DNA of 64,000 nucleotides from Sagittula sp048553715 (GTDB lineage: Bacteria > Pseudomonadota > Alphaproteobacteria > Rhodobacterales > Rhodobacteraceae): assembly GCF_048553715.1 (NCBI RefSeq), contig NZ_JBLZNC010000009.1:1-64000 (forward strand), read 5' to 3'. The translations under genes were made by a program, and so were the position numbers. The notes below the pieces were generated by a model, which was given only the letters and a program-made list of their open reading frames with translations, ran no database searches and had not been told where the DNA came from. Of this stretch, positions 44,610-53,596 are shown one piece after another. Each line of letters opens with the position of its first letter. The stretch's first letter is position 1.

Positions 44610-45605
44610 TCACCACAGGCTCGTGCGCGAGAAGCGCTTGGAAATCGCGTTGGCGCTCATCACCAGGACAAAGGCAGTCACGGCGTTGAACAGACCGGCG
44701 GCAGCGGCAAAGTCATACTGACCCGACTGCAGACCCTGCCGGTAGATGAAGGAGTTCACCACATCGGCGGTCTCGTAGGTGGCAGGCTGGTACAGCAGGA
44801 TCACCATCTCGAAGCTGATTTCGAGAATGTTGCCGATACGGATGATCAACATGATGATGATCGTCGGCAGGATGCTGGGCAGGGTGATCTTCCACATCAT
44901 CTGCCAGCGGCTTGCCCCGTCGACCACGGCGGATTCATACAGCGTGGGCGAGATGCCCGCGATGGCCGCAAGGTAGACGATCGACTGGAAGCCCGCCTCC
45001 TGCCAGATGCCCGTCCCGATAAAGATCGGCCTGAACCATTCCGGTTTGGTCAGGAAGTACACCGGCTCGATCCCGAACCACCCAAGGGCGGTGTTGATGA
45101 TCCCCGCTGACGGGCTGAAGGCCGTGATCACGATCCCCGCAATAATCACCGAAGAGATGAAGTGCGGCAGATACACAATGGTTTGCGCAGTCTTCTTGAA
45201 GGTCTGGTTGAGCACCTCGTTGAACATCAGCGCCAGCAAGATCGGCATGGGAAAGCCGAACAGCAAGGCGTAGGCGCTCATGATCAGGGTGTTGCGCAGG
45301 GCGCGCAGGAATTGCTCGTTTCCGAACAAGGTCTCGAAATGCTCCAGCCCGACCCAAGGGCTGCCCGAGATACCACGGAAGATGGAGTAATCCTTGAACG
45401 CGATCTGCAGGCCGTACATCGGCTTGTACAAGAACAGCACCAGCCAGATGATTGTCGGCAACAGCATCAGATACAGCTGCCATTCGCGTTTCAGGTGGTC
45501 GCCCACCTTGGCAATGCGCGAGGGTTGGCGGTAGCGCTGCGCCTCGCGGGCCTCGATCACCAGCTCTTCGGTGGTCGTGCCTTCGATGTCTGTTGTGTCG
45601 GTCAT
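44610..45605 (-). CDS. algM1: AlgM1-like ABC permease
   Basis: A 331-residue membrane permease with a soluble N-terminal tail of about 40 residues before the first helix, as in AlgM1/LplB. The EAA loop lies at TLYESAVVDGASRWQ. Segments such as LYKPMYGLQIAFKDYSIFRGI are characteristic of this group. The ATG overlaps the algS stop by four bases, so translation is coupled. Confidence 0.9.
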   Translation of the reverse strand: MTDTTDIEGTTTEELVIEAREAQRYRQPSRIAKVGDHLKREWQLYLMLLPTIIWLVLFLYKPMYGLQIAFKDYSIFRGISGSPWVGLEHFETLFGNEQFLRALRNTLIMSAYALLFGFPMPILLALMFNEVLNQTFKKTAQTIVYLPHFISSVIIAGIVITAFSPSAGIINTALGWFGIEPVYFLTKPEWFRPIFIGTGIWQEAGFQSIVYLAAIAGISPTLYESAVVDGASRWQMMWKITLPSILPTIIIMLIIRIGNILEISFEMVILLYQPATYETADVVNSFIYRQGLQSGQYDFAAAAGLFNAVTAFVLVMSANAISKRFSRTSLW

Positions 45606-46699
45606 GCGGCGGCCTCGACAGGCGTGTGTTGACCGGCAAGCGCCTGACCTGTGTCGCCGTCAAAGACGCGCAGCAGGTCCGGTGCAATGGTGAACTGGGC
45701 GGTGTCGCCCAGGGCAGGCGCACCACCGATGGTGGAATGACGGATGACAAAGGGATCGCCGCCAAGGCTTGCGTGGATCAGCGCCTCGGAGCCAAGTGTT
45801 TCCACCAGATCGACGTCGACGCTCACGCCGCCCTGTCCCAGCGTGACGAATTCGGGCCGGATGCCCAATGTCACGGCCTTGCCCTCGGCCAGATCCGGCA
45901 AGGGTGCCAGCGGCAGGCTTTGACCGTGGAATTCCGCACGCGGCGCGCCGCCCTTCATGGTAACAGTCGCCTGCACCATGTTCATCGGCGGCGAGCCAAG
46001 GAAGCTTGCGACAAATGTATTGGCCGGGTTCAGGAACAGCTCCATCGGGGAGCCGATCTGTTCAATATGGCCGTCGCTCATCACCACGATCCGGTCGGCC
46101 AGCGTCATCGCCTCGACCTGGTCGTGGGTCACGTAGATCGAGGTCGCCCCCAGACGGTTGTGCAAGCGCTTGATCTCGGCGCGCATCTGCGTGCGCAGCT
46201 TGGCGTCAAGGTTCGACAGCGGTTCGTCGAACAGGAACACCTTGGGGCGGCGCACAATGGCACGGCCCATGGCGACACGCTGGCGCTGACCGCCGGACAG
46301 ATCGGCCGGGCGACGTTCCAGATATTTGGTCAGCCCCAGAATACCGGCCACTTCATCAACGGAAGAGGCGATCTTCTCTTTGCTTTCCTTACGGATGCGC
46401 AAGCCGAAGGCGATGTTGTCCGCCACGTTCAGGTGCGGGTACAAAGCGTAGTTCTGGAACACCATTGCCACGTCGCGATCCTTGGGCGCGACGCGGTTCA
46501 TAACGCGATCATCGATGGTCAGCGTCCCGCCGGAGATCTCTTCGAGACCTGCAATCATGCGCAGCGTTGTGGACTTGCCGCAGCCTGACGGGCCTACCAG
46601 TACAACAAACTCGCCGGGCTGGACGTCCAGCTCGATCCCGTGGACGACTTGCAGCCCTCCATATTTCTTAACGATCCCGTCAAGCCGAACTCCGGTCAT
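45602..46699 (-). CDS. algS: AlgS-like ABC ATPase (UgpC/MsmK type)
   Basis: A 365-residue ATPase. The Walker A is GPSGCGKSTT, the Q-loop lies in MVFQNYALYP, the signature is LSGGQRQR and the Walker B is VFLFDEPLSNLD. A C-terminal TOBE regulatory domain (about 240-365) follows. GGGGAGGA lies six bases before ATG 46699, which is preferred over ATG 46705 because that one would have no spacing. It leads the operon, divergent from the GntR gene, with an operator-like site between. Confidence 0.92.
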   Translation of the reverse strand: MTGVRLDGIVKKYGGLQVVHGIELDVQPGEFVVLVGPSGCGKSTTLRMIAGLEEISGGTLTIDDRVMNRVAPKDRDVAMVFQNYALYPHLNVADNIAFGLRIRKESKEKIASSVDEVAGILGLTKYLERRPADLSGGQRQRVAMGRAIVRRPKVFLFDEPLSNLDAKLRTQMRAEIKRLHNRLGATSIYVTHDQVEAMTLADRIVVMSDGHIEQIGSPMELFLNPANTFVASFLGSPPMNMVQATVTMKGGAPRAEFHGQSLPLAPLPDLAEGKAVTLGIRPEFVTLGQGGVSVDVDLVETLGSEALIHASLGGDPFVIRHSTIGGAPALGDTAQFTIAPDLLRVFDGDTGQALAGQHTPVEAAA

Positions 46700-46785
46700 A
46701 GTCATTCCTCCCCTTCACACGCCCTTGACCGCGGGCGTGGGCCTTTCGGGGGAAAGTGACGTGATTCGGGTGAACTGTCAATTCT

Positions 46786-46805
46786 TGTATCCAAGTTGGA
46801 ATACT
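46786..46805. promoter_or_regulatory. Predicted alginate-regulon GntR operator B
   Basis: TGTATCCAAG with N5 and ATAC, in the divergent gap between algS (87 bases away) and the GntR gene (116 bases away). GTAT and ATAC are inverted with an 11-base spacer. One site could control both the importer operon and the regulator. Its left half is identical to sites A and C. Confidence 0.7.
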
Positions 46806-46920
46806 AGTAACGTTTCGTTAAGTTTCTGCACTGTAGGACCGTATTGGTATCAAACCCCCGCTTTCACTGGCGCGCGGGCTATCTGGTGGGCTATAGACAT
46901 CGGCACGCAAAGGAGCGCGC

Positions 46921-47616
46921 ATGAACAAGATCGCTACTCTTCCCGCAGCCAAGCGCAGCACCGTCGACGAGATTGTCGACTACCTCTACAAAGAGATCAC
47001 ATCGCTGCGGCTGATGCCGGGAACCCGCATTTCCGAGCCGGACATCGCCGAGAAATTCGGTGTGTCCCGCCAGCCGGTCCGTGACGCATTCCGTCGTCTT
47101 GAAACCATGGATCTGATCCTTGTTCGGCCCAAGCGCGCCACCGAGGTTCGCAAGTTTTCCGCCCGTGGTATCGAGAAAAGCCGCTTTGTCCGCGCAGCGG
47201 TCGAGGCAGCAGTTCTGCGCGAAGCGGCCAAGCATTGTGTGGCCGCAGACGGTTTTCAGCTCGATGCCTGCATTGCCATGCAACAAAAGGCGCAGGCCGA
47301 AAACGACTATGTCGGATTCACCAAGCTCGATTACGAATTCCACCAGACGATCTGCAATATCGCGCAGGTGCCCTATGCCTTTGACGTTATTCAGGCGGAA
47401 AAGGCCAAGGTCGACCGGCTGTGTATTCTCAGCCTGTCAAAGGAGCGTCGCATGCTGGTTCTGATCGACGACCACGAGGCAATCGCCCGCGCGATCAAGG
47501 CAAATGACCCCGAAGCAGCGGCGGCTGCGGGCATGTTGCACCTGACCCGGCTGGACGAGACAATCGCCACAATCCGCCTGAACAACGCGGCATATTTTGA
47601 GGACGACGATGCTTAA
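46921..47616 (+). CDS. GntR-family (FadR subfamily) regulator of the alginate locus
   Basis: A 231-residue regulator. The N-terminal winged helix has VDEIVDYLYKEITSLRLMPG and KFGVSRQPVRDAFRRLE. The C-terminal FCD domain carries the metal/effector His and Asp pattern (DYEFHQTICNIA, DDHEAIARAIKANDPEAA). AAGGAG lies six bases before ATG 46921. Divergent from algS and upstream of TRAP genes, it is the obvious candidate to bind sites A-C. The effector may be DEH, KDG or an oligouronide (inference). Confidence 0.88.
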   Translation: MNKIATLPAAKRSTVDEIVDYLYKEITSLRLMPGTRISEPDIAEKFGVSRQPVRDAFRRLETMDLILVRPKRATEVRKFSARGIEKSRFVRAAVEAAVLREAAKHCVAADGFQLDACIAMQQKAQAENDYVGFTKLDYEFHQTICNIAQVPYAFDVIQAEKAKVDRLCILSLSKERRMLVLIDDHEAIARAIKANDPEAAAAAGMLHLTRLDETIATIRLNNAAYFEDDDA

Positions 47617-47628
47617 CCTGTGTTAAGC
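47611..47628 (+). terminator. Small hairpin at the GntR stop codon
   Basis: GCTTAAC and GTTAAGC are inverted around a four-base loop and overlap the stop codon of the regulator. There is no clear T-tract. It may end the short regulator transcript before the TRAP promoter. Confidence 0.3.
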
Positions 47629-47681
47629 TTGCCCAAGGCACTCCCTGTGCCGTTTTTCAAAAAACACGATAAAAAGTTCTT

Positions 47682-47701
47682 GTATCCAAGATAAAATACC
47701 A
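47682..47701. promoter_or_regulatory. Predicted alginate-regulon GntR operator C
   Basis: TGTATCCAAG with N5 and ATAC, 71 bases before the TRAP binding-protein start. It shares the ten-base left half with sites A and B; the right half is more diverged. It places the TRAP importer in the same regulon as the PL7 lyase and the alginate ABC operon. Confidence 0.65.
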
Positions 47702-47772
47702 ACATGCTGCGAGTCGTATTCCGCACGGAGGAGGTGTGGGAAACCATTCATGCGATTTCAGGGAGGAACAGC

Positions 47773-48759
47773 ATGACATTTATGAACAGATTTACGCGTA
47801 CAACCGCAGCGGTTGCAATCTTGGCCGCAGTCGCCACAGGTGCCCAGGCACAAAACCTGCGCGGCTGGAACATCCACGTCGAGGATTACCCCGTCTCCAT
47901 CGCGATGGAGAGCTTTCTTGAAGAAGTGAGCGAAAAGACCGGCGGCGAAATCACCGGCAAAGTGTTCCACAACGGCGTTCTGGGCTCGCAGCCCGATGCG
48001 ATCGAACAGCTCCGTCTTGGCGCGCTCGACTTTGGTGAATTCAGCCTCGGGCCGATGGGTCCGGTTGTCCCCGAAACCAATGTGGTATCCCTGCCCTTCA
48101 TCTTCTCTTCGGTGCCGGACATGTACCGCCTGATGGACGGCGAAGTGGGTGAGGCCATCGGCGCAGGCATGGAAGCCAAGGGCATCAAGGCGCTTGGCTG
48201 GTATTCCGCCGGCGCGCGCAGCTTCTACAACTCGGAACGCCCGATCAACACCCCCGCCGATGTCGAGGGCATGAAGGTCCGCGTCATGTCCAACGACCTG
48301 TTCGTCGACATGATCGCCGCGATGGACGGCAACGCAACGCCGATGGCCTTTGCCGAAGTGTACCAGTCGCTCAAGACCGGTGTTGTGGACGGCGCGGAAA
48401 ACAACCCGCCCAGCTACGAGTCCACCAACCACTACGAAGTGGCCAAGTTCTATTCGCTGTCCGAACACCTGATCATTCCCGAATGTCTGTGCATGTCGTT
48501 GAAGACCTGGGAAAAGTTCACGCCTGAGCAGCAGGAAATCGTGATGGCCGCAGGCCGCGCCAGCGCCGAATACCAGCGCGAGATGTGGGCCGAACGTGAA
48601 AACGCAAGCCTTGAGACCATCAAGGCCGGTGGCGGCACTGTCAACACCATCGAGGACAAGACCCCCTTCCAGGAGGCCATGACCCCGGTTTACGACAAGT
48701 TCCTTGAGAACAACCCCGATCTGACGGAGCTCGTCACCTTGATCCGCAACGCTGAATAA
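47773..48759 (+). CDS. TRAP transporter binding protein, DctP family
   Basis: A 328-residue periplasmic protein with a signal peptide (cleavage near AQA-QNLRGW). DctP landmarks are GARSFYNSERPINTPADVEGMKVRV, read here as GARSFYNSERP and DVEGMKVRV, then FAEVYQSLKTGVVDGAENN with the carboxylate-binding Arg and Asn region. GGGAGGA lies five bases before ATG 47773; an upstream ATG at 47704 would abut the operator and lacks a signal peptide. The acidic ligand is probably a uronate or oligouronide, judged from the regulon. Confidence 0.88.
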   Translation: MTFMNRFTRTTAAVAILAAVATGAQAQNLRGWNIHVEDYPVSIAMESFLEEVSEKTGGEITGKVFHNGVLGSQPDAIEQLRLGALDFGEFSLGPMGPVVPETNVVSLPFIFSSVPDMYRLMDGEVGEAIGAGMEAKGIKALGWYSAGARSFYNSERPINTPADVEGMKVRVMSNDLFVDMIAAMDGNATPMAFAEVYQSLKTGVVDGAENNPPSYESTNHYEVAKFYSLSEHLIIPECLCMSLKTWEKFTPEQQEIVMAAGRASAEYQREMWAERENASLETIKAGGGTVNTIEDKTPFQEAMTPVYDKFLENNPDLTELVTLIRNAE

Positions 48760-48769
48760 GCAACGCTTC

Positions 48770-48791
48770 GGGGGCCGGCACATCGGCCCCC
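48770..48791 (+). terminator. Hairpin with T-tract between dctP- and dctQ-like genes
   Basis: GGGGGCCG pairs with CGGCCCCC around a six-base loop and is followed by GTTTTCTT. It has the form of an intrinsic terminator but lies inside the TRAP operon. It probably causes partial termination, so the binding protein outnumbers the membrane subunits. Confidence 0.7.
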
Positions 48792-48811
48792 GTTTTCTTG
48801 AAAGACCTTCC

Positions 48812-49351
48812 ATGACGAATGAACCGATCCTTTTCCAACGGGTCGAACAAGGTCTGAACCTTGTCCGGACGTTGTGCATGGCGGTGGCCTCTGTGGCGCT
48901 GGTCGTGCTGATTGTGACCTTTGGCTGGCTGGTGTTTGGCCGCTATGTGCTGAACGTCACGCCCACGTGGGTCGAACAACTGGCCCTGCTTCTGATTTGC
49001 TATATCGCGTTCCTCGGTGCTGCCGCAGGCGTGCGCGAAGACACCCACATCGGGGTGACCCTGTTCCGCGACCTGCTGCCGATCCCGGTGCAGAAAGTCG
49101 TGATGATCCTTATCGATTTCATCCTTGCCGGTTTTGGCACGGTCATGCTGCTTGCCGGGCTGGAGCTGATGAGCTTTGGCATGGATACCGTTCTGCCGAT
49201 GCTCGGCCTGCCCGAGGCCGTGCGCACCGCCGCCATCACATCGCTGGGCGGTCTGGTCATTTTGTTTGCGGGCCTGCGGGGCCTGCTGCGCATACTGCGC
49301 TTTCAACGCTGGTCCCCCGAAGACCGCCCGTTTGACGAAGAGGTGCTGTAA
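48812..49351 (+). CDS. TRAP transporter small membrane subunit, DctQ family
   Basis: A 179-residue protein with four predicted helices. The conserved helix-2 pattern FGRYVLNVTPTWVEQLA and LGAAAGVREDTHIGV is the DctQ core. It forms the small membrane part of the TRAP importer. The stop overlaps the next start by one base (TAATG). Confidence 0.88.
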   Translation: MTNEPILFQRVEQGLNLVRTLCMAVASVALVVLIVTFGWLVFGRYVLNVTPTWVEQLALLLICYIAFLGAAAGVREDTHIGVTLFRDLLPIPVQKVVMILIDFILAGFGTVMLLAGLELMSFGMDTVLPMLGLPEAVRTAAITSLGGLVILFAGLRGLLRILRFQRWSPEDRPFDEEVL

Positions 49352-50634
49352 TGGGTCTGGCTATTTTGTTGGGCGTCTTCGCTGCCGGAGTCGTCATCGG
49401 CATGCCTGTGGCCTTTGCCATGGGGATCGCTGCCGCGTCAGCCTTTGCGTTTGAAGGCTTCCCGCCCCTGATTACATTCCAGCGCGCCACCTCTGGCGTG
49501 TCTGTCTTCTCGCTTCTGGCGATCCCGTTCTTTATCTTCGCGGGCGAGATCATGCTGCATGGCGGTATCGCAAAACGCCTTGTACGTCTGGCGTCCGCGC
49601 TGGTGGGCCACCTCAAAGGTGGCTTGGCCATGGTCAACATCTTCTCGTCCATGCTGTTTGGCGGCATCTCCGGCTCTGCCGTGGCGGACATCTCGGCGCT
49701 TGGCTCTTTGTTGGTGCCGGTGATGAAGGAACGGGGCTACCGTCCTGATTTCGCAGTCAACGTGACGGTCACCAGCTCTATCGCGGGGATTGTCATTCCG
49801 CCCAGCCACAACATGATCATCTTTGCGGTGGCGGCGGGCGGCGGGATCTCGGTCTCCGGTCTGTTTCTGGCCGGTGTGGTGCCGGGCATCCTGATGTGCG
49901 TCAGCCTCGCGATTGCGGCCTACATCCTGTCGGTGAAACACAACTACCCGTCTGAACCCTTCCCCGGCTGGAAGGTCGTGGGCGAGGCGGCGATGGACGC
50001 CATCCCCGGCTTTATGACTGCCGTCATCATCGTCGGCGGCACGCTGTCAGGCATCTTTACCGTGACGGAATCCGGTGCCTTTGGTGCGATCTATGCCTTG
50101 GTGCTGACGGTGTTCTACTATCGCAGCCTGTCCTTCCGCGCCTTTGTCCGCGCGGTCACCGGCGCCGTGCGCACCACGGCAATGGTCATGATCCTGATCG
50201 CCTTCGCCAGCTCCTTTGCCTACCTGCTGGCCTTGTACCAAGTGCCCGCGCAGCTGTCGGATCTTCTGGTGACGATTTCGGACAACCCCATTGTGATCCT
50301 GCTGATGATCAACGTGATCTTGCTGATCCTCGGGATGATCATGGATATGGCCGCGCTGATCCTGATCTGTACGCCGATCTTTTTGCCCATCGCCAAAGGT
50401 CTGGGGATGGAGCCGACCCAGTTCGGCATCATGCTGCTGATCAACCTTGGCATCGGTCTGTGCACCCCGCCTGTGGGCACCTGCCTGTTTGTGGGCTGTG
50501 CCGTCGGGCGCATCCGGATGGAGCAAGCACTAAAGTCGATCTGGCCCTTCTATCTGGCGATCTTTGCCGCGCTCATGCTGGTCACCTACGTGCCTGCCGT
50601 GTCCTTGTGGTTGCCGTCAGTGCTGTTGGAATGA
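49351..50634 (+). CDS. TRAP transporter large membrane subunit, DctM family
   Basis: A 427-residue membrane protein with about twelve helices. It shows FFIFAGEIMLHGGIAKRL, GGISGSAVADISALGS and IPPSHNMIIFAVAAGGGIS, the sodium- and substrate-site loops of the DctM/SiaM group. It moves the substrate using a sodium gradient. The MATE gene start overlaps its stop (ATGA), so that exporter is probably translated with it. Confidence 0.92.
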   Translation: MGLAILLGVFAAGVVIGMPVAFAMGIAAASAFAFEGFPPLITFQRATSGVSVFSLLAIPFFIFAGEIMLHGGIAKRLVRLASALVGHLKGGLAMVNIFSSMLFGGISGSAVADISALGSLLVPVMKERGYRPDFAVNVTVTSSIAGIVIPPSHNMIIFAVAAGGGISVSGLFLAGVVPGILMCVSLAIAAYILSVKHNYPSEPFPGWKVVGEAAMDAIPGFMTAVIIVGGTLSGIFTVTESGAFGAIYALVLTVFYYRSLSFRAFVRAVTGAVRTTAMVMILIAFASSFAYLLALYQVPAQLSDLLVTISDNPIVILLMINVILLILGMIMDMAALILICTPIFLPIAKGLGMEPTQFGIMLLINLGIGLCTPPVGTCLFVGCAVGRIRMEQALKSIWPFYLAIFAALMLVTYVPAVSLWLPSVLLE

Positions 50635-51959
50635 CCCGCGACACGCGGGGGCTTATGGGTCTGGCATGGCCCATGGCCATGCGCATGCTGATGCTGCACG
50701 GCATCGTCGTGATCGACGCATGGCTGGTGGCCCCATTGGGAGAAAACGCGCTGGCTGCCATGGGGCTGGCCAGCGCGATTGGCGGTCTGCTGCTGGGGGC
50801 ACAGAATGCCTTTGCCAACGCTTCACAAATATTGGTCGCTCAGGCCTTTGGCTCTGGCGTGCCGGAACGTCTGCGTGACAGCTACCGGGGCGGGCTTGCC
50901 ATCAGCCTTGGCGTCTGCGCCTTTGGCCTTGCGGCGCTTTTGGTGGTGGCCGATCCCTTGCTGGCTGTGTCGGGGCAAAGCGCGGCCGTGCAGGCGGATG
51001 CACGCCTGTACCTGATCGTCTTTGTCGGCGTGGTGATGGGCGAGGCGGTCGGTCAAAGCCTGTCGGCCTTTTTCAACGGGCTCGGCAATACGCGTGCGCC
51101 ATTCTACAGCTACCTTGTCTCAGTGCCGCTGAACATCGGCTGCTCTTATGTGCTGATCCACGGGCTGTGGGGCCTGCCGCAGATGGGGGTCGCCGGTGCC
51201 GCACTTGGCAGCGTGATCGGAGCGGTTGTGCGCGCGGCCTATCTCGTTTGGCGTCTGTCGCGGCTGGAAGGTGCGTGGAAAGCCGCCCCGACCGGCCCGT
51301 TGCGCGCCGTGATCCGTGCGCATCTGGCCTTTTCACTGCCGGTGGCGGCGACCTTCTTTAGCGCGCAAGCCTCGCAAAGCGTATGTATGCTGATCTACGC
51401 CGCTTACGACGTCTGGCAATTCGCGGCGCTGACGCTGATCATGCCATGGGTGCAGGTGGCTGGGACCTTTGGCATGGCCTGGGCGCAGGCCGTTGGGCTG
51501 GATGCCGCGCAGCATCTGGGCCAAGGCGGCGGTCGCGCCGCGCTGACCACCCTGTTGCGCACCGCGTGGAAAGGGGCATTTGCCATGTCGGCGGTGGTTG
51601 CCGCGCTGTACGCCGTTGTGATCCTGTCTGCCGATACGCTTTACCCAGCGTTGGAGCCGCAGACACGAACCGCGCTGTTGACCTTCTTGCCCGTTCTGCT
51701 GCTGTTGCCTTGGCCCAAGAATTCCAACGCGATTTGCGGCAACACGCTACGCGCGGCAGGGCGCACGGTCTATGTGATGCACATTTTCCTGTGGTCGCAA
51801 TGGCTGTTCAAGGTGCCCGCCAGCGCGGCGCTTGTGCTGTGGCTGGACGCGCCGGTGGTCTGGGTGGTGGGGCTGATGCTTGCCGAAGAGATCATCAAGC
51901 TCTGGCCCTTTCATCGCGGACTGCTGCGGGGGCGTTGGCGCGATGCCTTGCCGCCTTAA
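50631..51959 (+). CDS. MATE-family efflux transporter
   Basis: A 442-residue membrane protein with about twelve helices in two similar halves (Ala/Gly-rich motifs GLASAIGGLLLGAQNAFANAS and ATFFSAQASQSVC). ATG 50631 overlaps the TRAP large-subunit stop by four bases. An earlier in-frame start lies inside that gene and is not favoured. It exports an unknown compound by H+ or Na+ antiport. A role in removing toxic sugar acids is conceivable but unsupported. Its stop overlaps that of the convergent yehW-like gene. Confidence 0.82.
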   Translation: MTRDTRGLMGLAWPMAMRMLMLHGIVVIDAWLVAPLGENALAAMGLASAIGGLLLGAQNAFANASQILVAQAFGSGVPERLRDSYRGGLAISLGVCAFGLAALLVVADPLLAVSGQSAAVQADARLYLIVFVGVVMGEAVGQSLSAFFNGLGNTRAPFYSYLVSVPLNIGCSYVLIHGLWGLPQMGVAGAALGSVIGAVVRAAYLVWRLSRLEGAWKAAPTGPLRAVIRAHLAFSLPVAATFFSAQASQSVCMLIYAAYDVWQFAALTLIMPWVQVAGTFGMAWAQAVGLDAAQHLGQGGGRAALTTLLRTAWKGAFAMSAVVAALYAVVILSADTLYPALEPQTRTALLTFLPVLLLLPWPKNSNAICGNTLRAAGRTVYVMHIFLWSQWLFKVPASAALVLWLDAPVVWVVGLMLAEEIIKLWPFHRGLLRGRWRDALPP

Positions 51960-52675
51960 CGCGACAGGTGACGTTCCAACTGCACCAAAGCGTCGTAGAC
52001 CAGAACCGCGATCAGCCCCGTGATGATCCCGCCTTGCAAAACGTAGGCCGTGTTGTTGGTCAACAGGCCCGCGATGATGACCTCGCCCAAGGTGCGCGCG
52101 GCAACGGTTGACCCGATGGTCGCCGTGCCGATGGCAATCACCACAGACAGGCGGATGCCGGTCAGGATGACCGGCAGGGCCAGTGGCAGCTCGACCCCCA
52201 GCAGCCTTTGGCGGGGGGACAATCCGATGCCACGGGCCGCTTCGATGGTAACGGGCGGCAGGCCGCGCAGCCCCGTGACCGCATTGTCGAAAATCGGCAG
52301 CAGACCGTACAGGAACAGCGCGACCAAAGTTGGTCCCGCCCCAAACCCCAAGGCTGGCACCGCCAAAGCCAGCACCGCCACTGGCGGAAAGGTCTGCCCG
52401 ATGTTCGTGATGGTCCGTGACAGCGGCAAAAACGCAGCGCCCACCGGCCGCGTCACGAAGATGGCGAGCCCCACGGCCACGATTGTTGCCGCCCCCGACG
52501 CCAGCGCCACCAACCCAAGATGGCTAAGCGTCAGCGACCACAGCGGCGCGCGCGCATAGATCACTGGCCCGCCTTGCGGCGCAAAGGGCGCGAGCACGGG
52601 AGTGAACACCTGCGGCCAGATGACCATGACAGCCACCAGCAAAAGCAAACCAACGCGAATGCCCCAACCGATCAT
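51956..52675 (-). CDS. yehW: YehW-like osmoprotectant ABC permease
   Basis: A 239-residue inner-membrane permease with about five to six helices. It contains GQTFPPVAVLALAVPALGFG, LLPIFDNAVTGLRGLPP and EAARGIGLSPRQRL, the EAA loop of the OpuB/YehW/YehY group. ATG 52675 overlaps the ATPase stop by four bases. It is the last gene of a Z-Y-X-W operon and forms the channel with the YehY-like partner. Confidence 0.87.
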   Translation of the reverse strand: MIGWGIRVGLLLLVAVMVIWPQVFTPVLAPFAPQGGPVIYARAPLWSLTLSHLGLVALASGAATIVAVGLAIFVTRPVGAAFLPLSRTITNIGQTFPPVAVLALAVPALGFGAGPTLVALFLYGLLPIFDNAVTGLRGLPPVTIEAARGIGLSPRQRLLGVELPLALPVILTGIRLSVVIAIGTATIGSTVAARTLGEVIIAGLLTNNTAYVLQGGIITGLIAVLVYDALVQLERHLSR

Positions 52676-53595
52676 GCGGGCTGTGCCACGCGGTCGCGGA
52701 TGGCTCGTAACGTGATCCGCTGTCCCTGCCCCACCGGCAAAGCATCCCGTCCCGTCCACAAACAGGCGCTGAGCGCTTCGCGCAGGGTGGCGTCGGCAGC
52801 AATGGGGCTGCCTTCGGCGCCGCCCGCCTCGGCCAGTTCGGCCACTTTCATCAGCGACAACAGTCGCAAGGGGCGGTCCACATCGCCGATCATCTCGGCC
52901 ACGAAATCGCTGGCGGGTTTGCGGATGATCTCTGACGGTGGGGCATATTGCACCAGACATCCCGCATCCATCACCGCCACACGATCACCAAGGCGGATCG
53001 CCTCTTCCATATCATGGGTCACCAGAATGATCGTCGCCCCAAGATGGCGCTGGATACGGAGCAGATCCTCTTGGGCGCGGTGCCGGATAATCGGGTCGAG
53101 TGCGCCAAAAGGCTCGTCCATCAGCAACACATCCGGACGCGAGGCCAGCGCGCGGGCCACGCCCACCCGCTGTTGCTGACCGCCCGACAGCTCTGACGGG
53201 TAGCGCTGGCGGAACTCGGCCGGGGGCATGGAAAACAGCTCTAGCAGATCGTCGACCCGTTCTTCAATCTGCGCTTTGGGCCAGCCCAACAGGCGCGGCA
53301 CCGCAGAGATATTGCGCGCCACCGTGTGATGCGGAAACAGCCCATGTCCCTGAATGGCGTATCCGATCCGCCGCCGCAGCCGATGTGGCACCATATCCCG
53401 CGTAGCGTCGCCGTTGATGCGCACCTCTCCGGCCGAGGGTTCCTCCAGCCGGTTGATCATACGCAACAATGTGCTTTTGCCAGAGCCTGAAGTGCCGACG
53501 ATCACCGTGATGGTGCCGCTGTCCACCTGCATAGACACCGCGTCCACCGCAACAGTGTCACCAAACGCTTTGGTCAGATTGTCGATCTCGATCAT
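52672..53595 (-). CDS. yehX: YehX-like osmoprotectant ABC ATPase
   Basis: A 307-residue ATPase. The Walker A is GTSGSGKST, the signature is LSGGQQQR and the Walker B is VLLMDEPFGALD. The C-terminal region (about 240-307) is like a single partial CBS module. It powers uptake of glycine betaine or related quaternary ammonium compounds. It starts one base after the permease stop. Confidence 0.9.
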   Translation of the reverse strand: MIEIDNLTKAFGDTVAVDAVSMQVDSGTITVIVGTSGSGKSTLLRMINRLEEPSAGEVRINGDATRDMVPHRLRRRIGYAIQGHGLFPHHTVARNISAVPRLLGWPKAQIEERVDDLLELFSMPPAEFRQRYPSELSGGQQQRVGVARALASRPDVLLMDEPFGALDPIIRHRAQEDLLRIQRHLGATIILVTHDMEEAIRLGDRVAVMDAGCLVQYAPPSEIIRKPASDFVAEMIGDVDRPLRLLSLMKVAELAEAGGAEGSPIAADATLREALSACLWTGRDALPVGQGQRITLRAIRDRVAQPA

Positions 53596-53596
53596 C

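Noticed and set aside
47704..47772. Earlier ATG start for the TRAP binding protein
   Set aside because: It abuts the operator and gives an N-terminus that is not a signal peptide. ATG 47773 has a strong GGGAGGA and starts the signal peptide.
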